NCBI GenBank assembly: GCA_026545225.1 | Contig: CM048845.1 | Span: 78,082,533 to 78,146,532, forward strand | DNA from: Cornus controversa | Lineage: Eukaryota; Streptophyta; Magnoliopsida; Cornales; Cornaceae | Direction: 5' to 3' | DNA length: 64,000 bases | Shown: piece by piece, positions 38,265 to 50,243 of the stretch | How positions within the stretch are numbered: position 1 is the first letter of the stretch | Layout of the letters: the number at the start of each line of letters is the position of its first letter | Position numbers and translations under genes: made by a program | Notes under the pieces: model-generated | What the model saw: the letters and a program-made list of their open reading frames with translations, nothing else | What the model was told of the DNA's origin: nothing | Databases searched by the model: none

Positions 38265-39585
38265 TTTTCACCACAATTCATCTATATCTCACCACCTTTA
38301 AATTTATATTTCACCACTCTTAAATCTACATTTCACCAACATTATACCTAAAAAAAACTTGAAATATTATAAGTTAATTTTTTGTCACCACATTTCATCT
38401 ATACCTCACCACCCTTAAATCTATATTTCATCACCCTTAAATCTATATTTCACCACCCTTATACCTAAAAAAAACTTCAAATATTATAAGTTAATTTTTT
38501 GTCACCACATTTCACTTATACCTCACCGTCTTTAAATCTATATTTCACCGTTCTTAAATCTATATTTCACCACCCTTATACTCAAAAAAAACTTAAAATA
38601 TTAAAAGTTAAATTTTTGTCACCACAGTTTATCTATACCTCACCACCTTTAAATCCATATTTCACCACCCTTAAATCTATATTTCACCACCCTTATATCT
38701 AAAAAAACTTCAAATATTATAAGTTAATTTTTTGTCACCACATTTCATCTATTCCTCACCATCTCTAAATCTATATTTCACCACCCTTAGATCTATATTT
38801 CACCACCCTTATACTTAAAAAAAAACTTGAAATATTATAAGTTAATTTTTTGTCACCACATTTCATCTACACCTCACCGTCTTTAAATCTATATTTCACC
38901 ACCCTTAAATCTATATTTCACCACCCTTATACCTAAAAAAAACTTGAAATATTATAAGTTAATTTTTTGTCACCACATTTCATCTATTCCTCACCATCTC
39001 TAAATCTATATTTCACCACCCTTAGATCTATATTTCACCACCCTTATACTTAAAAAAAAACTTGAAATATTATAAGTTAATTTTTTGTCACCACATTTCA
39101 TCTACACCTCACCGTCTTTAAATCTATATTGCACCACCCTTAAATCTATATTTCACCACCCTTATACCTAAAAAAAACTTGAAATATTATAAGTTAATTT
39201 TTTGTCACCACATTTCATCTATTCCTCACCATCTTTAAATCTATATTTCACCACCCTTAGATCTATATTTCACCACCCTTATACTTAAAAAAAAACTTGA
39301 AATATTATAAGTTAATTTTTTGTCACCACATTTCATCTACACCTCACCGTCTTTAAATCTATATTTCACCACCCTTAAATCTATATTTCACCACCCTTAT
39401 ACCTAAAAAAAACTTGAAATATTATAAGTTAATTTTTTGTCACCACATTTCATCTATTCCTCACCATCTTTAAATCTATATTTCACCACCCTTAGATCTA
39501 TATTTCACCACCCTTATACCTAAAAAAAAAATTGAAATATTATAAGTTAATTTTTTGTCATCACATTTCATCTATACCTCACCAC
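38265..39585 (+). repeat. 117-bp tandem array, left arm (about 11 copies)
   Basis: The anchor TTTTTTGTCACCACATTTCA recurs with 116-118 bp spacing (GTCACC at about 38384, 38501, 38618, 38734, 38852, 38969, 39087, 39204, 39322, 39439, 39557). From 38734 on, units alternate between CATCTATTCCTCACCATC and CATCTACACCTCACCGTC types, a two-unit higher-order repeat of about 235 bp. Confidence 0.9.
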
Positions 39586-39604
39586 ATTTCATCTATATTT
39601 AAGG

Positions 39605-40900
39605 GTGGTGAGTTATAGATGAAATATGGTGACAAACAATTAACTTATAATATTTGAAATCTTTTTTAGATATAAGGGTGGTGAAATTTAGATTTAAGGG
39701 TGGTGAAATATAGATTTAAAGGTGGTGAGGTGTAGATGAAATGTGGTGACAAAAATTTTACTTTTAATATTTTAAATTTTTTTAGGTATAAGGGTGGTGA
39801 AATATAGATTTAAGGGTGGTGAGTTATAGATGAAATGTGGTGACAAACAATTAACTTATAATATTTGAAATCTTTTTTAGATATAAGGGTGGTGAAATTT
39901 AGATTTAAGGGTGGTGAAATTTAGATTTAAAGGTGGTGAGCTGTAGATGAAATGTGGTGACAAAAATTTTACTTTTAATATTTTAAGTTTTTTTTAGGTA
40001 TAAGAGTGGTGAAATATAGATTTAAGGGTGGTGAGGTATAGATGAAATATGGTGACAAAAAATTAACTTATAATATTTGAAGTTTTTTTTAGATATAAGG
40101 GTGGTGAAATTTAGATTTAAGGGTGGTGAAATTTAGATTTAAAGGTGGTGAGCTGTAGATGAAATGTGGTGACAAAAAATTAACTTATAATATTTGAAGT
40201 TTTTTTTAGATATAAGGGTGGTGAAATTTAGATTTAAGGGTGGTGAAATTTAGATTTAAAGGTGGTGAGCTGTAGATGAAATGTGGTGACAAAAATTTTA
40301 CTTTTAATATTTTAAGTTTTTTTTAGGTATAAGAGTGGTGAAATATAGATTTAAGGGTGGTGAAATATAGATTTAAGGGTGGTGAGGTATAGATGAAATA
40401 TGGTGACAAAAAATTAACTTATAATATTTGAAGTTTTTTTTAGATATAAGGGTGGTGAAATTTAGATTTAAGGGTGGTGAAATTTAGATTTAAAGGTGGT
40501 GAGCTGTAGATGAAATGTGGTGACAAAAAATTAACTTATAATATTTGAAGTTTTTTTTAGATATAAGGGTGGTGAAATTTAGATTTAAGGGTGGTGAAAT
40601 TTAGATTTAAAGGTGGTGAGTTGTAGATGAAATGTGGTGACAAAAATTTAACTTATAATATTTCATGTTTTTTTAGGTATAAGAGTGGTGAAATATAGAT
40701 TTTAGGGTGGTGAAATATAAATTTAAAGGTTGTGAGGTATAAATGAACTGTGGTGATAAAAATTTAAGTTTTAATATTTTAAATTTTTTTTAGGTATAAG
40801 GGTGGTGAAATATAGATTTAAAGTTGGTGAAATATAGATTTAAAGGTGGTGAGGGATAGATGAACTTTGGTGACAAAAAGTTAATTTATACTAATTTAAA
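39605..40900 (-). repeat. 117-bp tandem array, right arm (about 11 copies)
   Basis: Inverted version of the left array (GTGGTGACAAAAAATTAACT and similar). Two unit types, one with TTTACTTTTAATATTTTAAG and one with TTAACTTATAATATTTGAAG, follow in an order that includes A-B-B-A-B-B between about 39960 and 40640. The higher-order pattern therefore differs from that of the left arm. Confidence 0.85.
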
Positions 40901-41281
40901 TTTTTTTAGGTAAAAAGGTGGAAAAATGTAAATTTGTAAATTAAGAAATATTTAGGAATTTGTAAAAAAGGTGGAATAATTTCACACCTTCATTTAAACT
41001 AGTATTTGTAAAAGTATTTTAAATTTTTAATTAAATCTCCGGATTGTTCCAATATTTTTAAAAAAGAAGTATCTCTCCATTATATTCTTTATATGTATTT
41101 TGGTATATATATATTTTTATCAAAATTTTATTCTTTGGATTAAAAGATTAGTGATAATCTTAATTTTTTTAATTAAAAAAAAATTAAAAAATGGAGCAGC
41201 GCTGCTCCACGCTGGAGCAGCGCTGCTCTCTCTTCTGTCTCTTATAACAAACATTATATATATATATATACACACACACTG

Positions 41282-41312
<31 letters not shown>

Positions 41313-41326
41313 TATATATACACACA

Positions 41327-41371
<45 letters not shown>

Positions 41372-41791
41372 CCCATCATACGAACCATTCGCAAAGATCA
41401 AAGGGATATGATGTAAAAAGATGAGAAATCAAACTTCCACTGTTCACAAGATCATAAGAGATGCATGTGTTTATATATAAAAAGAAAAGAGAGAAGATGA
41501 TGTGATGAGAAAAAGAAGAGAGAAGAAAAAAAATTATGCTGGAGAAGAGAGGGAGAGAAGACGGATGATGATGATGATGATGAAAGAGTGATAGAAGAGA
41601 GAGAAATGAAGAGTAGAAAAGTTAAAAGTATATAAATAATATATGAAACTATTATAACATGAAGAGGAAAGAGTGACTGGAAGAGGAAAGAAAGAGCCGG
41701 TCACCAAATTTGCTTTACTAAACAAAACGACACCGTTTGCGGGTAGGGCACGGGTAGGGCATATACCCAGTAGGGCAGAGGATCCTGACTC

Positions 41792-41800
41792 GTTGTAAAT
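41792..41800 (+). repeat. 9-bp target-site duplication, right
   Basis: GTTGTAAAT directly abuts the right terminal repeat of the foldback element and is identical to 37290-37298. Confidence 0.85.
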
Positions 41801-42441
41801 ACACACACATATGCTTGAATTCTCTCTGGTTACCAATCTCACCCTTCAGATTCTAAAAATAAAAAAAATCCAAATCTTTACCAACCCGTAATTGACCCAC
41901 TTGTAAGTTTTAGTTTTATTTGTATATCAATCATGTAGCTGATGAAGACATTTATGGATATTGTTGATTCCACGAGAAATTATTTACGTTCTGTTAGAAA
42001 GAGTTTTTGTTTTGATTTTTACGTAAAAGAAAAAAAGAAATAGAAGCTAAATCAGGAAGCTGGTACCCCCAACTTCCTTTAAACGCTCTTTTTGGATTCC
42101 GAAATTCTTTTGCCTTAGCAATTCAAACACTCTCCAAAACGACTTTTGAACTTAAAAAGCCAAAAACTATTTTTCAAAAAAGTTAATCCAAACAGGGCCT
42201 TGGTACGACTATGTGAGTGATGATACTTTATAAGATAAATACCACTTATATCTCTGTTTAGTTAAGATCTCGATTAGACTCTCTCTAGTTTTAATAATTT
42301 CGATTATACTCCCTCAATTTTAGATTCACGTCTCAATTCACTCACTACATTAATGGGACGTTAGCAGAAAAAAAAGTGTAAGATGGATATTTTTACCCTT
42401 CTCATGCATGAAATGTCATCTTTGATCCTCTCTTTTTTTTA
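41801..42441. other. intergenic, no gene recognised
   Basis: Short spacer between the foldback element and the next MITE. It contains a CCAACTTCCTTTAAACGC segment and AT-rich text. I see no feature. Confidence 0.5.
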
Positions 42442-43285
42442 GGACAAAATACACTCACCCCCTTGAACCCCAACTACACTTATATTTATAATTTGACAAA
42501 ACCTACACTCACACCGCCTGAGATTTGATGCATGATCACACTCAACTTCAACACTATATGTATTGTCTGTTTTACTCATTCATTAACTGCAAATACAATT
42601 TTCACTTTTAAAATATTACATTACCCCAACTTTTCTTTCATTACTTTCCTTTTAACCTTAAACCACACATACACATATATATTTTTGCAGCACTATAAAT
42701 ATATTGCAAATTTTATTAAATATATTTTTAATATATGTTACATTATGTATTTTACTAAAAAAATAAATTTAAATATAAAGGATAAATTATATAAACTTGT
42801 AATTTTTTCAAACTTTATGAATCTTAATGTGATGATGATTATATATATGTGTGTCTGTGTATGAAATTTTACCATCATCATATTAACATTCATAAAACTT
42901 GAAAGAATTACAAGTTTTTATAATTTGTAATTTTAAATTTAAATTTATTTTATACTAAAATATGTAATATAACATATATTAAAAATATATTTAATAAAAT
43001 TTGCAATATATTTCTAGTGCTGCAAATATATATATATGTGTGTGTGTGTGTTGGGGGGTGTGTTAAGGATAAAAGAAAAATAATGGAAGGAAAGTTGAGG
43101 TAATGTGATATTTTAAACCTGAAAAATGAAGTCAATATTTTTTTCAGTCAATGCAAAGATAATACATGTAGTATTGAAGTTAAGTGTAATCGTGCATCAG
43201 ATCACCGGAGTATGAGTGTAAATTTTGTCAAATTAAAAATATGAGATAGTTAAGGCAAACATCAGGATGTGAGTATATTTTGCTC
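42442..43285. repeat. foldback MITE, about 0.85 kb, MULE-like ends
   Basis: Long imperfect inverted arms: GGACAAAATACACTCACCCC on the left versus GAGCAAAATATACTCACATC from the right. Inner landmarks GATGCATGATCACACTCAAC and GATGCACGATTACACTTAAC also pair. The turn lies near 42845-42870. Both sides abut a T-run ending in A (TTTTTTTTA / TTTTTTTA), compatible with a slipped 8-9 bp duplication. The ends resemble the inverted repeats at 30010 and 36492. Confidence 0.75.
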
Positions 43286-43875
43286 TTTTTTTATTTCTCC
43301 TATGTAGTCTCTCTTCTCTCCCGATTCTCTCTCTCTCCTTCTAGCTATCACTCTCTCTTTGCAATATATATATACACACACACAATATACACGGGAGTTT
43401 CAAAACTCTCTCTCTCCTCTCTTTCTTACTGGGAACTTCAATCTCTCCCAATCGAGCGCACTCCCGTGCGAGAAGATCCAAAGCCGCGATGGCCATGCAA
43501 GGTACACGGTTCTTCCATGACCATTACCGAGATCCACCGACGAAACCAATTTTGCTATGTTAGATTGCATCATTCGGCTTGTTTGTGAATGACTGATTAT
43601 TATAACCATTTGTTACATTGATAATGGATGAAAAACACCACCTTGAAGCTAAATAAATTTCATTGTATGTCGTGTTTGTCCAAGTACTACAACAATCACA
43701 CTTCTGATCTAGACACGTTTTATGTTCAAAGAATTGTAATCTGTTCAGAATGAATTTATTCACTTTCTTTCTGGTAATATATTAATTTAAGCATTACTAT
43801 GTACATCAAATAGCTACCAACTTCAGAACAATATGGGAGGAGAGAGAAGGTGATAAGTGGACTCTGGAGGAGAAA
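43286..43875. other. intergenic, CT-rich leader-like segment, no complete gene
   Basis: A CT-rich stretch (about 43309-43450) precedes ATGGCCATGCAAG followed by a GTACAC donor-like site near 43489-43506, which resembles a gene start. No continuing exon is recognisable downstream, so I do not call a gene. Confidence 0.3.
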
Positions 43876-43879
43876 AAGA

Positions 43880-44476
43880 CTAAAAAACACGGGATCAACA
43901 CAGATATGGCGATACGATAAATTTTAAAAAAATTAGACACACGACAAGGATATAACAATAAAATAATAATATATATTTTTATTATATAAAAAAATTTTAA
44001 TTTTTAGTTTGTACTCAATTTTTAATTTATATTCATAAACATAACTCACCAAGTAACTCATAGTCCTCTTAAAAATATAAAAGTTCATAAGTTCAAATAT
44101 ATATTAAAATACAAATAAAAAAATATATTGATAGATGTTTTTTATATCTAAAAGTAGAATTATTATCTTTATAACCAAACAATACGAGGATGAGAAGGAT
44201 AAAATTGAAATTGTCATTTTTGTAGCCATACCCCCTTCAAAAACAAGATAAGATTGCAATCTTATCTCATGAGTCACGTGTTCATTGATGCTCTCTCTCT
44301 CTTCCAGCCGAATCTCCTCCTCCATCTTCACCTCTCTCTCTACCTCACTGTTTTCATTCATTCAGACTCCGATTCCTCTTTCTCTACCTTACTTTATCTT
44401 TCATTAATGGCTATTGTTTCTCTCTCTCTCTTCCAGTCGCTACTCGCCTACTCTTTCCATCTCACTTTGAATTAAT

Positions 44477-44528
<52 letters not shown>

Positions 44529-44715
44529 TATGCTTTTTTTTTTCTTTCCAGAAGAGTATGGTCGTCGTGTCCTTTGGAGTGTTGTCGGCGTGTCCTCTGA
44601 CTTGTCATACTCGTGAACAAAATAAAAAATAGCAGGACACGTTTACAGACATGTGTCCGAGACTCGGACACGCGTGACCAGTGTCGGACACGTATCCGAC
44701 ACCGGCACAACGCCC
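43880..44715 (-). repeat. decayed third member of the hAT-like MITE family with inserts
   Basis: The left edge CTAAAAAACACGGGATCAAC matches the complement of the right end of copies A and B. The right edge region GTGTCGGACACGTATCCGAC and CACCGGCACAACG matches the complement of their left end. The middle holds foreign AT-rich and CT-rich text and a TA array at 44489-44526, so the copy is expanded and degraded. Limits are approximate. Confidence 0.45.
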
Positions 44716-46940
44716 TTTCGACCCTATCTGTACTTTATATATATAGCTGTGAGATTGAAAGAGAGCCTAGAGAGAGAAACGGTGAAAAGAGAGAGAGAAA
44801 CAGAAGTTGAGAGAGAAAAGAAAAAAATAAAAGAAGAAATAAAAGAGAAATGAGGGAATCTGGGAGTGGATAAATTAAATATATTAATCAAGGCTAAATT
44901 TGTAAAATCATCAAAATCGTTAGTCAACTGACGTATATTAGTTACAGGAGATGTAATTAGAATTATTGAAATTAGAAGAAATATAATCGAAATATTGATT
45001 AAACTAAAGAGGTGTAAGTGGTATTTACCTTACTTTATATTTGAACATCGGAAGGTTTAAGAGTTAGAAAAATATGTTTTAAAGTTATAAGTTGATTTTC
45101 TATATGTACACTGGTCCTCATTTTTTGGGCCGGTCCATATTTTATCTGTATATTAGAGTTTTCAAAACCTACAAGTTTTTCGACTAGTCCGTAATTTATG
45201 GACTGATTGTACTTGATATGTTTCAAAAAGGAAAGTGTTTTGATGAGAATTTTGTTTCCTTTTAACTTGAAACACTGTAAAACATTTTAATTGTTTTCTA
45301 ACTTATTTTTCAATTAATATGCTTATCTACAATTTATGTTTGTAGATATTATTATTTTTGCAGTGAGAAAGCTTTATAGAGTATTTTTATTACCATTGAT
45401 TTTTCAGTATGTTTTTCTTTTGAGAGTATAACACATATTTATTGAGTGATATTAAAATAGTGTTCTCAATTTAATTGTTGGTACAATGACTACTTTAGAA
45501 TGTCTTGTTTGATCAAGACATTGGATTTTTGGTTTCCTTTCAACTGCGCGTTTGTGAGGAAAAGACAAATCAGATCTCACTGCGAAGAGGAGAGCGTGTT
45601 CGTGAAGCATTTGTGTTCTTCCAAGTATTCTTCCAACAACCGTTCTATAAGGATTGAAGAGTAAGACTAAAATCTGCAGCAATTGAACGAGATGTCATAA
45701 GAGTAAGTCTGAGTCATTCAACAACTAGTTATTGGCAGAGAGTGGAATGAATGTGAGACTGAGACATAGTCTATTTTACTTTGCTTTGACAATAGTGGAT
45801 TAATGGTTTTCCGAATGCTACAAAATACTAGTGTCATCTTTACTTATTTATTTGCTTTGTGTAATTGTTTTAGTTTAAAATTGGAGAAATTAAAATAATC
45901 TTAAAATTATACAAACGAGTAAGTAAACTTATTTACCCCTAGTTTTTAATAACTTTTTCAATTACTTTTATAGGTGCAACTCACAACAATAAGGAAAAAA
46001 AAAACTTTCAAAGTGAAAAAAAAAAAAAAACCTTGGAATACCATAATTATCTCAAAAACACCCTTTCAGTCCACTTTTGAAAAGTTATTGTGTCATTCTC
46101 TTAATATATAAATTTAAAATATAGTGCAAGTGTGTAAAATTAAATTGCAAATATCACATCATTTAATTAGTGTCATATAGTGTGTAAAAAGATTATACTT
46201 CAAGAGTATCTTAACCGAAGTATATAGTATTTCTTTAACTTGTCTTAACAGCTAAACTGACAATTCTAAAACTTTTAACCGCTAGAGAATGACGTGGAAG
46301 GCAAAGAGGATGTGGCCACCATCGTTACAATGTCAACTACTCGAATTTTTTGTCATTACATTCAAGATCCAATATACTGTCATTCTGATTTTAAAGTAAA
46401 TGGTAATTTTTTGTCATTACATTCAAGATTCAGTATACTGTCAATCAAGAAAAAAATTAAATAAAATTGATACATTTGTTTGTGTCAACCTGTAATTCGT
46501 CACGACCGTGTAATAATATTTTTTTTTTCCCTTACAACACTTTGTCCATTGAAAAATGTGTCACAATCTACCAAAGAGCTTGTAATCCAATGACACATAT
46601 CCTCTCCATTCTCAAAGAGAAGCGGAGGAATTCGAGTTTAGTGTAGACAAAAAAGTTTGCCAAAAATTCCCCAACTAGAAAAAAAATGGGCCTCAAGCTT
46701 GATCCTGATGAGCCAGACATTAAATATCAGTATTCAGCGGGGACATGAACTGAAACTTAGAAAAGACTTGAAGAATGCCCACATAGCCTGGGCCCAACTT
46801 AATCCGGGCTCGGCTCTCCTGGGATTTTATTATAAGCCCATAATCCTTTAGGCCTAGGTTTTACCAAACAGCAGACAGCCCAGTATGCCCCTTAGCATTT
46901 GGTTTGAATTACAGCTTGGTTGGATTGTAGTCCTACTATA
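44716..46940. other. intergenic, no gene recognised
   Basis: Short unrelated open frames only. The segment around 45540-45830 (CAATTGAACGAGATGTCATA and GAGTGGAATGAATGTGAGAC) has the feel of retrotransposon LTR-flank text, but I cannot define an element. Confidence 0.35.
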
Positions 46941-47267
46941 GGTTCGTTTGGTACGTGTTTTGTTTTTAGTGTTTTGTTTGTGTTTAAAATAGAACAAGTG
47001 TTTTGTTACGAGTGTATTTTAAATAGAATCAAAAACACATTTGATAAAAAAAATCTGTCTTAAGTGTTTTTTGTTTTTTTGTTTTTTTCCTGCCATACTT
47101 GCTTAAACACAATAAAAATACCAAAATAGCGTTTCCAATTTTGGCCGAAGATTTTGAAACGTTTTGACACTATTTAAACACAACGGACAGTACCAAACAT
47201 GTTTTGTTTTTACAATGCTGAAACAAAAGAGAAAAATAAAAACAAAACGCATGCCAAACAAGCGATA
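46941..47267. repeat. MITE with GTTTGG ends
   Basis: Left end GGTTCGTTTGGTACGTGTTT and complement of the right end CGCTTGTTTGGCATGCGTTT pair. The arms continue as TTGTTTTTAGTGTTTTG versus TTGTTTTTATTTTTCTC. About 330 bp, with no coding content. Confidence 0.6.
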
Positions 47268-48495
47268 ACAGTTGATTATATATTTGTTTATACATAACAA
47301 ATAATGACTTTGGGCGCGTGTAAAAGATTGATGGTTCAGCTCTCCCTAGAGGACAAGTGGGAGTGTATTTCTTGCTATGATAATATATGTGTAAAAATCC
47401 CATTTGATAACCTCACGAGCATGAACGGTGTGGACTTGTAACTAAGTTTAAATCTATTGGTTTAATAATAATTTCAATTTGTCAATTGTGACTTACCGTC
47501 CAGGTCTATGATCCAGTGTATCTCTTCTTTTTTATAAAGTAAATGGCAGGAGATTCAAGTCCTCCAAGAGTATTTTAAAGAGTTATTTGTCAGGAAAAAA
47601 TTAAAATTATTATCTTATACTATGTCCCTCATTAATTGACTTTTATTAAACCATATCGAATTATATTGAAATAAATTTGGCTAACAGATTTTTTTTTAGA
47701 AATCTCGACTATCCTTGCGTCATTCCGGGACAGATGGAAGAGGGGTCGGGTGGGGGCGCAGATCCACCATTGAATATATTTCTATTATACACTTACATAT
47801 TTTGTAAAATCTAAAATATTATCCTTATCAACTTATCATTTTTGCCTTAATCTCATATGAATAGGGTCAGTCACATGAATTCTCTATCCCTAATTTTTTT
47901 CTATTATATGTCATTTCACCTATTATATTTAACTTTTAAAAATCATTTTTAATAATCTCTATCACATGTTATATTTTGCCGTCCCTTCTTTCTATTACCT
48001 TATATTGCATCTTTAGGTCTTCAATGTATGTGTACAAATCATCTAAACCTGCTATCTCTAATTTTTCCACCAATATGTGATACTCCTATTTTTTTCACAC
48101 TTTCATTACTAATCCTATCTCTTCTAGTCACTCCACTCACCTTAACATTCTCATCTCTGTTACACGAAGACATTATTCTTGTTTTTTTAAGGGCTATTTT
48201 GTAACATCTAAAATATGCTCCCACTAAAATATATATATATATATTAAAAAGAACACTACTAAATTTTTTGGCTCTCACCTAATCATTTTTTTCTATTCGT
48301 ATTGAGTTATTTTATGTCATTATAAATATGCAACTTCAAGAATTAAAATAGCCATTTTATTGAAGCGATTACTGAGTAGTTAGTTTTGTATGACATGCTT
48401 GTGCCTCTATATATAATTCATTTTCTGCTTTTGAGAAGCAAAAACTACTTTGTCTTGATCAATTTTATCTAAAAGAATTTTCTTTAGTTGTTATC
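47268..48495. other. intergenic, dispersed-repeat remnant
   Basis: The piece at about 47930-48215 (CACTTTCATTACTAATCCTA then CTCTTCTAGTCACTCC and CACCTTAACATTCTCATCTC) has a diverged relative at about 61735-62170. Both are probably remnants of one repeat family. No gene is seen. Confidence 0.35.
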
Positions 48496-48830
48496 ATGAA
48501 ACTTGATGATCAATTTGAGATTTATATTGTGGATGCATACTCTAGTAGCGAGTTTGAAGGATTGAAAGAAATTGATTATCTTGTAAAATTTTTAAAAAAA
48601 TGGTTAAAAGCAAAAAAGACAAGGTCCATTCATTCGTTTATTTTCTTGCCATTGATCTGCTAGTTGCGACTACCATGGTAGAGGTGACATTTTTTACTAT
48701 GAATATTGCTTAATTGGATAAGAGATCAATAAATGAGTGATAGTTTAATATTATATGTTGAAAAAGAGATTTTTAGTGGTATAAATAATAAAGCTAACAT
48801 AGGACGTTTTTAAAATATAGAATTTTGTCG
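48496..48830 (+). pseudogene. hAT transposase C-terminal fragment
   Basis: The plus strand reads MKLDDQFEIYIVDAYSSSEF and then EGLKEIDYLVKFL. After stops it continues LPLI..., VATTMVEVTFFTMNIA and DSLILYVEKEIFSGINNKAN. This follows the dimerisation region of plant zinc-finger-MYM/hAT transposases, whose usual text is P-V-A-T-A-x-V-E-R-A-F-S-A-M and D-S-L-x-x-Y-I-E-K-E-I-F. The VERAFSAM motif is damaged (VEVTFFTM) and several stops break the frame. No matching upstream domains are visible, so it is a truncated dead copy. Confidence 0.7.
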
Positions 48831-49496
48831 AATCCATTTGTAAATATGGTCAATAAAACTATCAATGAATGTAAAAAGGGATTTGTTTACTATGATAGCT
48901 TGAATATTTTTTTTATCTTGAGACCGTCTCTTTTTAAATAATTTTTGAATTCTATAGCTTTAGAGAAGAAGTACAATGCGTAGAGTATAAATGCACTTGA
49001 CACAATCTCAACCATGACACACACCATAAACCTCGCTGTATTTGTAATTGTCCTCCACTCAATGTTGTATGTATTCTACAGTGTAAAAATGTAAGAGACC
49101 TCCCGGAGCTTTAAGTTTTATCATCGTAGTCCTTAAACTTCTAATTTGACAACAAATCTCTCAATGAGTTTGACAGCTGTTACTTAAGTTGCAAATTGCC
49201 CCAACTATTTGGTGAAGATTGAAGTCACATGCATGTCGCATGGTAAATCAGTATGAAAATCTTAATTTATAGTAATTTATATTGACCAAAGTTTCTATTT
49301 TGGTTTAAATGGTAAAACTAACCTTTTGTACTGATTTACCAAGACGCAGCGTCTTTTTCAACTTCCAGCATATGGTAAGTGGGGACACTACAAGAAGAGC
49401 TATCTGCTTTTCTTATCTTATCTTTTTTTTCAACTTTGTTATCAAGTACTAATTTTTAAAAAAGTGTTCAACTAAAGCAATTATCAAACTAATTTC

Positions 49497-49527
<31 letters not shown>

Positions 49528-50243
49528 TCTCTAATCAAACATGTTTCTGGTTTTCGATTTGGTTTTTGATTCGGACCGGATCTTCTCCTCCTCCTGTGCA
49601 CTGGAGGATGCATTAGAAAATCCAAATTCTTCATATTCAGTCCATTGACTAAGTCGGCTATCCATGATGCTTCATCACTTCACAGTCTCCGGACCCCTTG
49701 GTTTTTTTTTCAATTTCATATCTCAGCCGTCCAAGTTGTAGACAAAACCTACTAGACATGCAAATCCAAAGCATTGTCCGTGATGGCAAAACACTACCAT
49801 TTCTTAAAAGATAGAAAAGATCCTACATAGCCCCCACCATAACACACCACACATAGTTGTAGTCTGTCTAGTGTTGACATTATTTGGACATCATCAGTAG
49901 GTCCCACCTAATATCACAAAAATATGGGACCCACCACTGTCCGGTACCATCTCTGTATCTACAACCACATTAATTTTTGCCTCCTCACATACGTGGCTCC
50001 TTCTCAGCCGTAGAAGGCCTTTCAGCCAAGAAAGCTACAGTAACGGCATCTTTTTTTACACTGTCGATGGATGGGGAATGGGATTATGGGATCAGAGTAC
50101 TGAACTTCCTTGCTGTGGTGTGCATGACGTCAGAACTGGCTTCATCATACACGGAGCGTGGATCCCACGAGCCATTCTATTCTACTGCTTGTTTTTATTT
50201 GGGCCCGGATGGTGGGACCAGGTGATGGTGATTAGGTGACACG
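48831..50243. other. intergenic and 3' side of the APRR2-like gene
   Basis: No gene recognised. A TTTTG pentamer repeat lies at about 49498-49522. The segment just below 50244 is likely APRR2 3' UTR. Confidence 0.45.

Larger units (their letters stand above)
37299..41791. mobile_element. giant foldback (FARE-like) MULE
   Basis: A 4.5 kb element whose left half (37299-39585) and right half (39605-41791) are inverted copies around a 19-nt loop. Outer ends are GAGCTGGGATCCTCTGCCCT and, from the right, GAGTCAGGATCCTCTGCCCT. A perfect 9-bp duplication, GTTGTAAAT, flanks it at 37290-37298 and 41792-41800. Nine-base duplications are typical of Mutator-like insertion. From the outside inwards each arm carries: the terminal repeat, a CT-rich/GA-rich block, a TA/TG microsatellite, an AGCAGCGCTGCT palindrome, an AT-rich spacer and an array of ~117-bp tandem repeats. 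There is no transposase, so it is non-autonomous. Confidence 0.85.

Noticed and set aside
38499..38702. Repetitive small protein (SPHFTYTSPSLNLYF-like)
   Set aside because: It follows the 117-bp tandem array; the repeat length keeps the frame open over a short stretch only, and neighbouring units contain stops.
38265..40900. CRISPR-like array (regularly spaced repeats)
   Set aside because: The repeats are contiguous 117-bp tandem units in plant nuclear DNA with no unique spacers and no cas genes.
43280..43588. 102-aa frame and a gene-like start (ATGGCCATGCAAG|GT)
   Set aside because: CT-rich leader-like text and a donor-like site are present, but no continuing exon or protein similarity was found.
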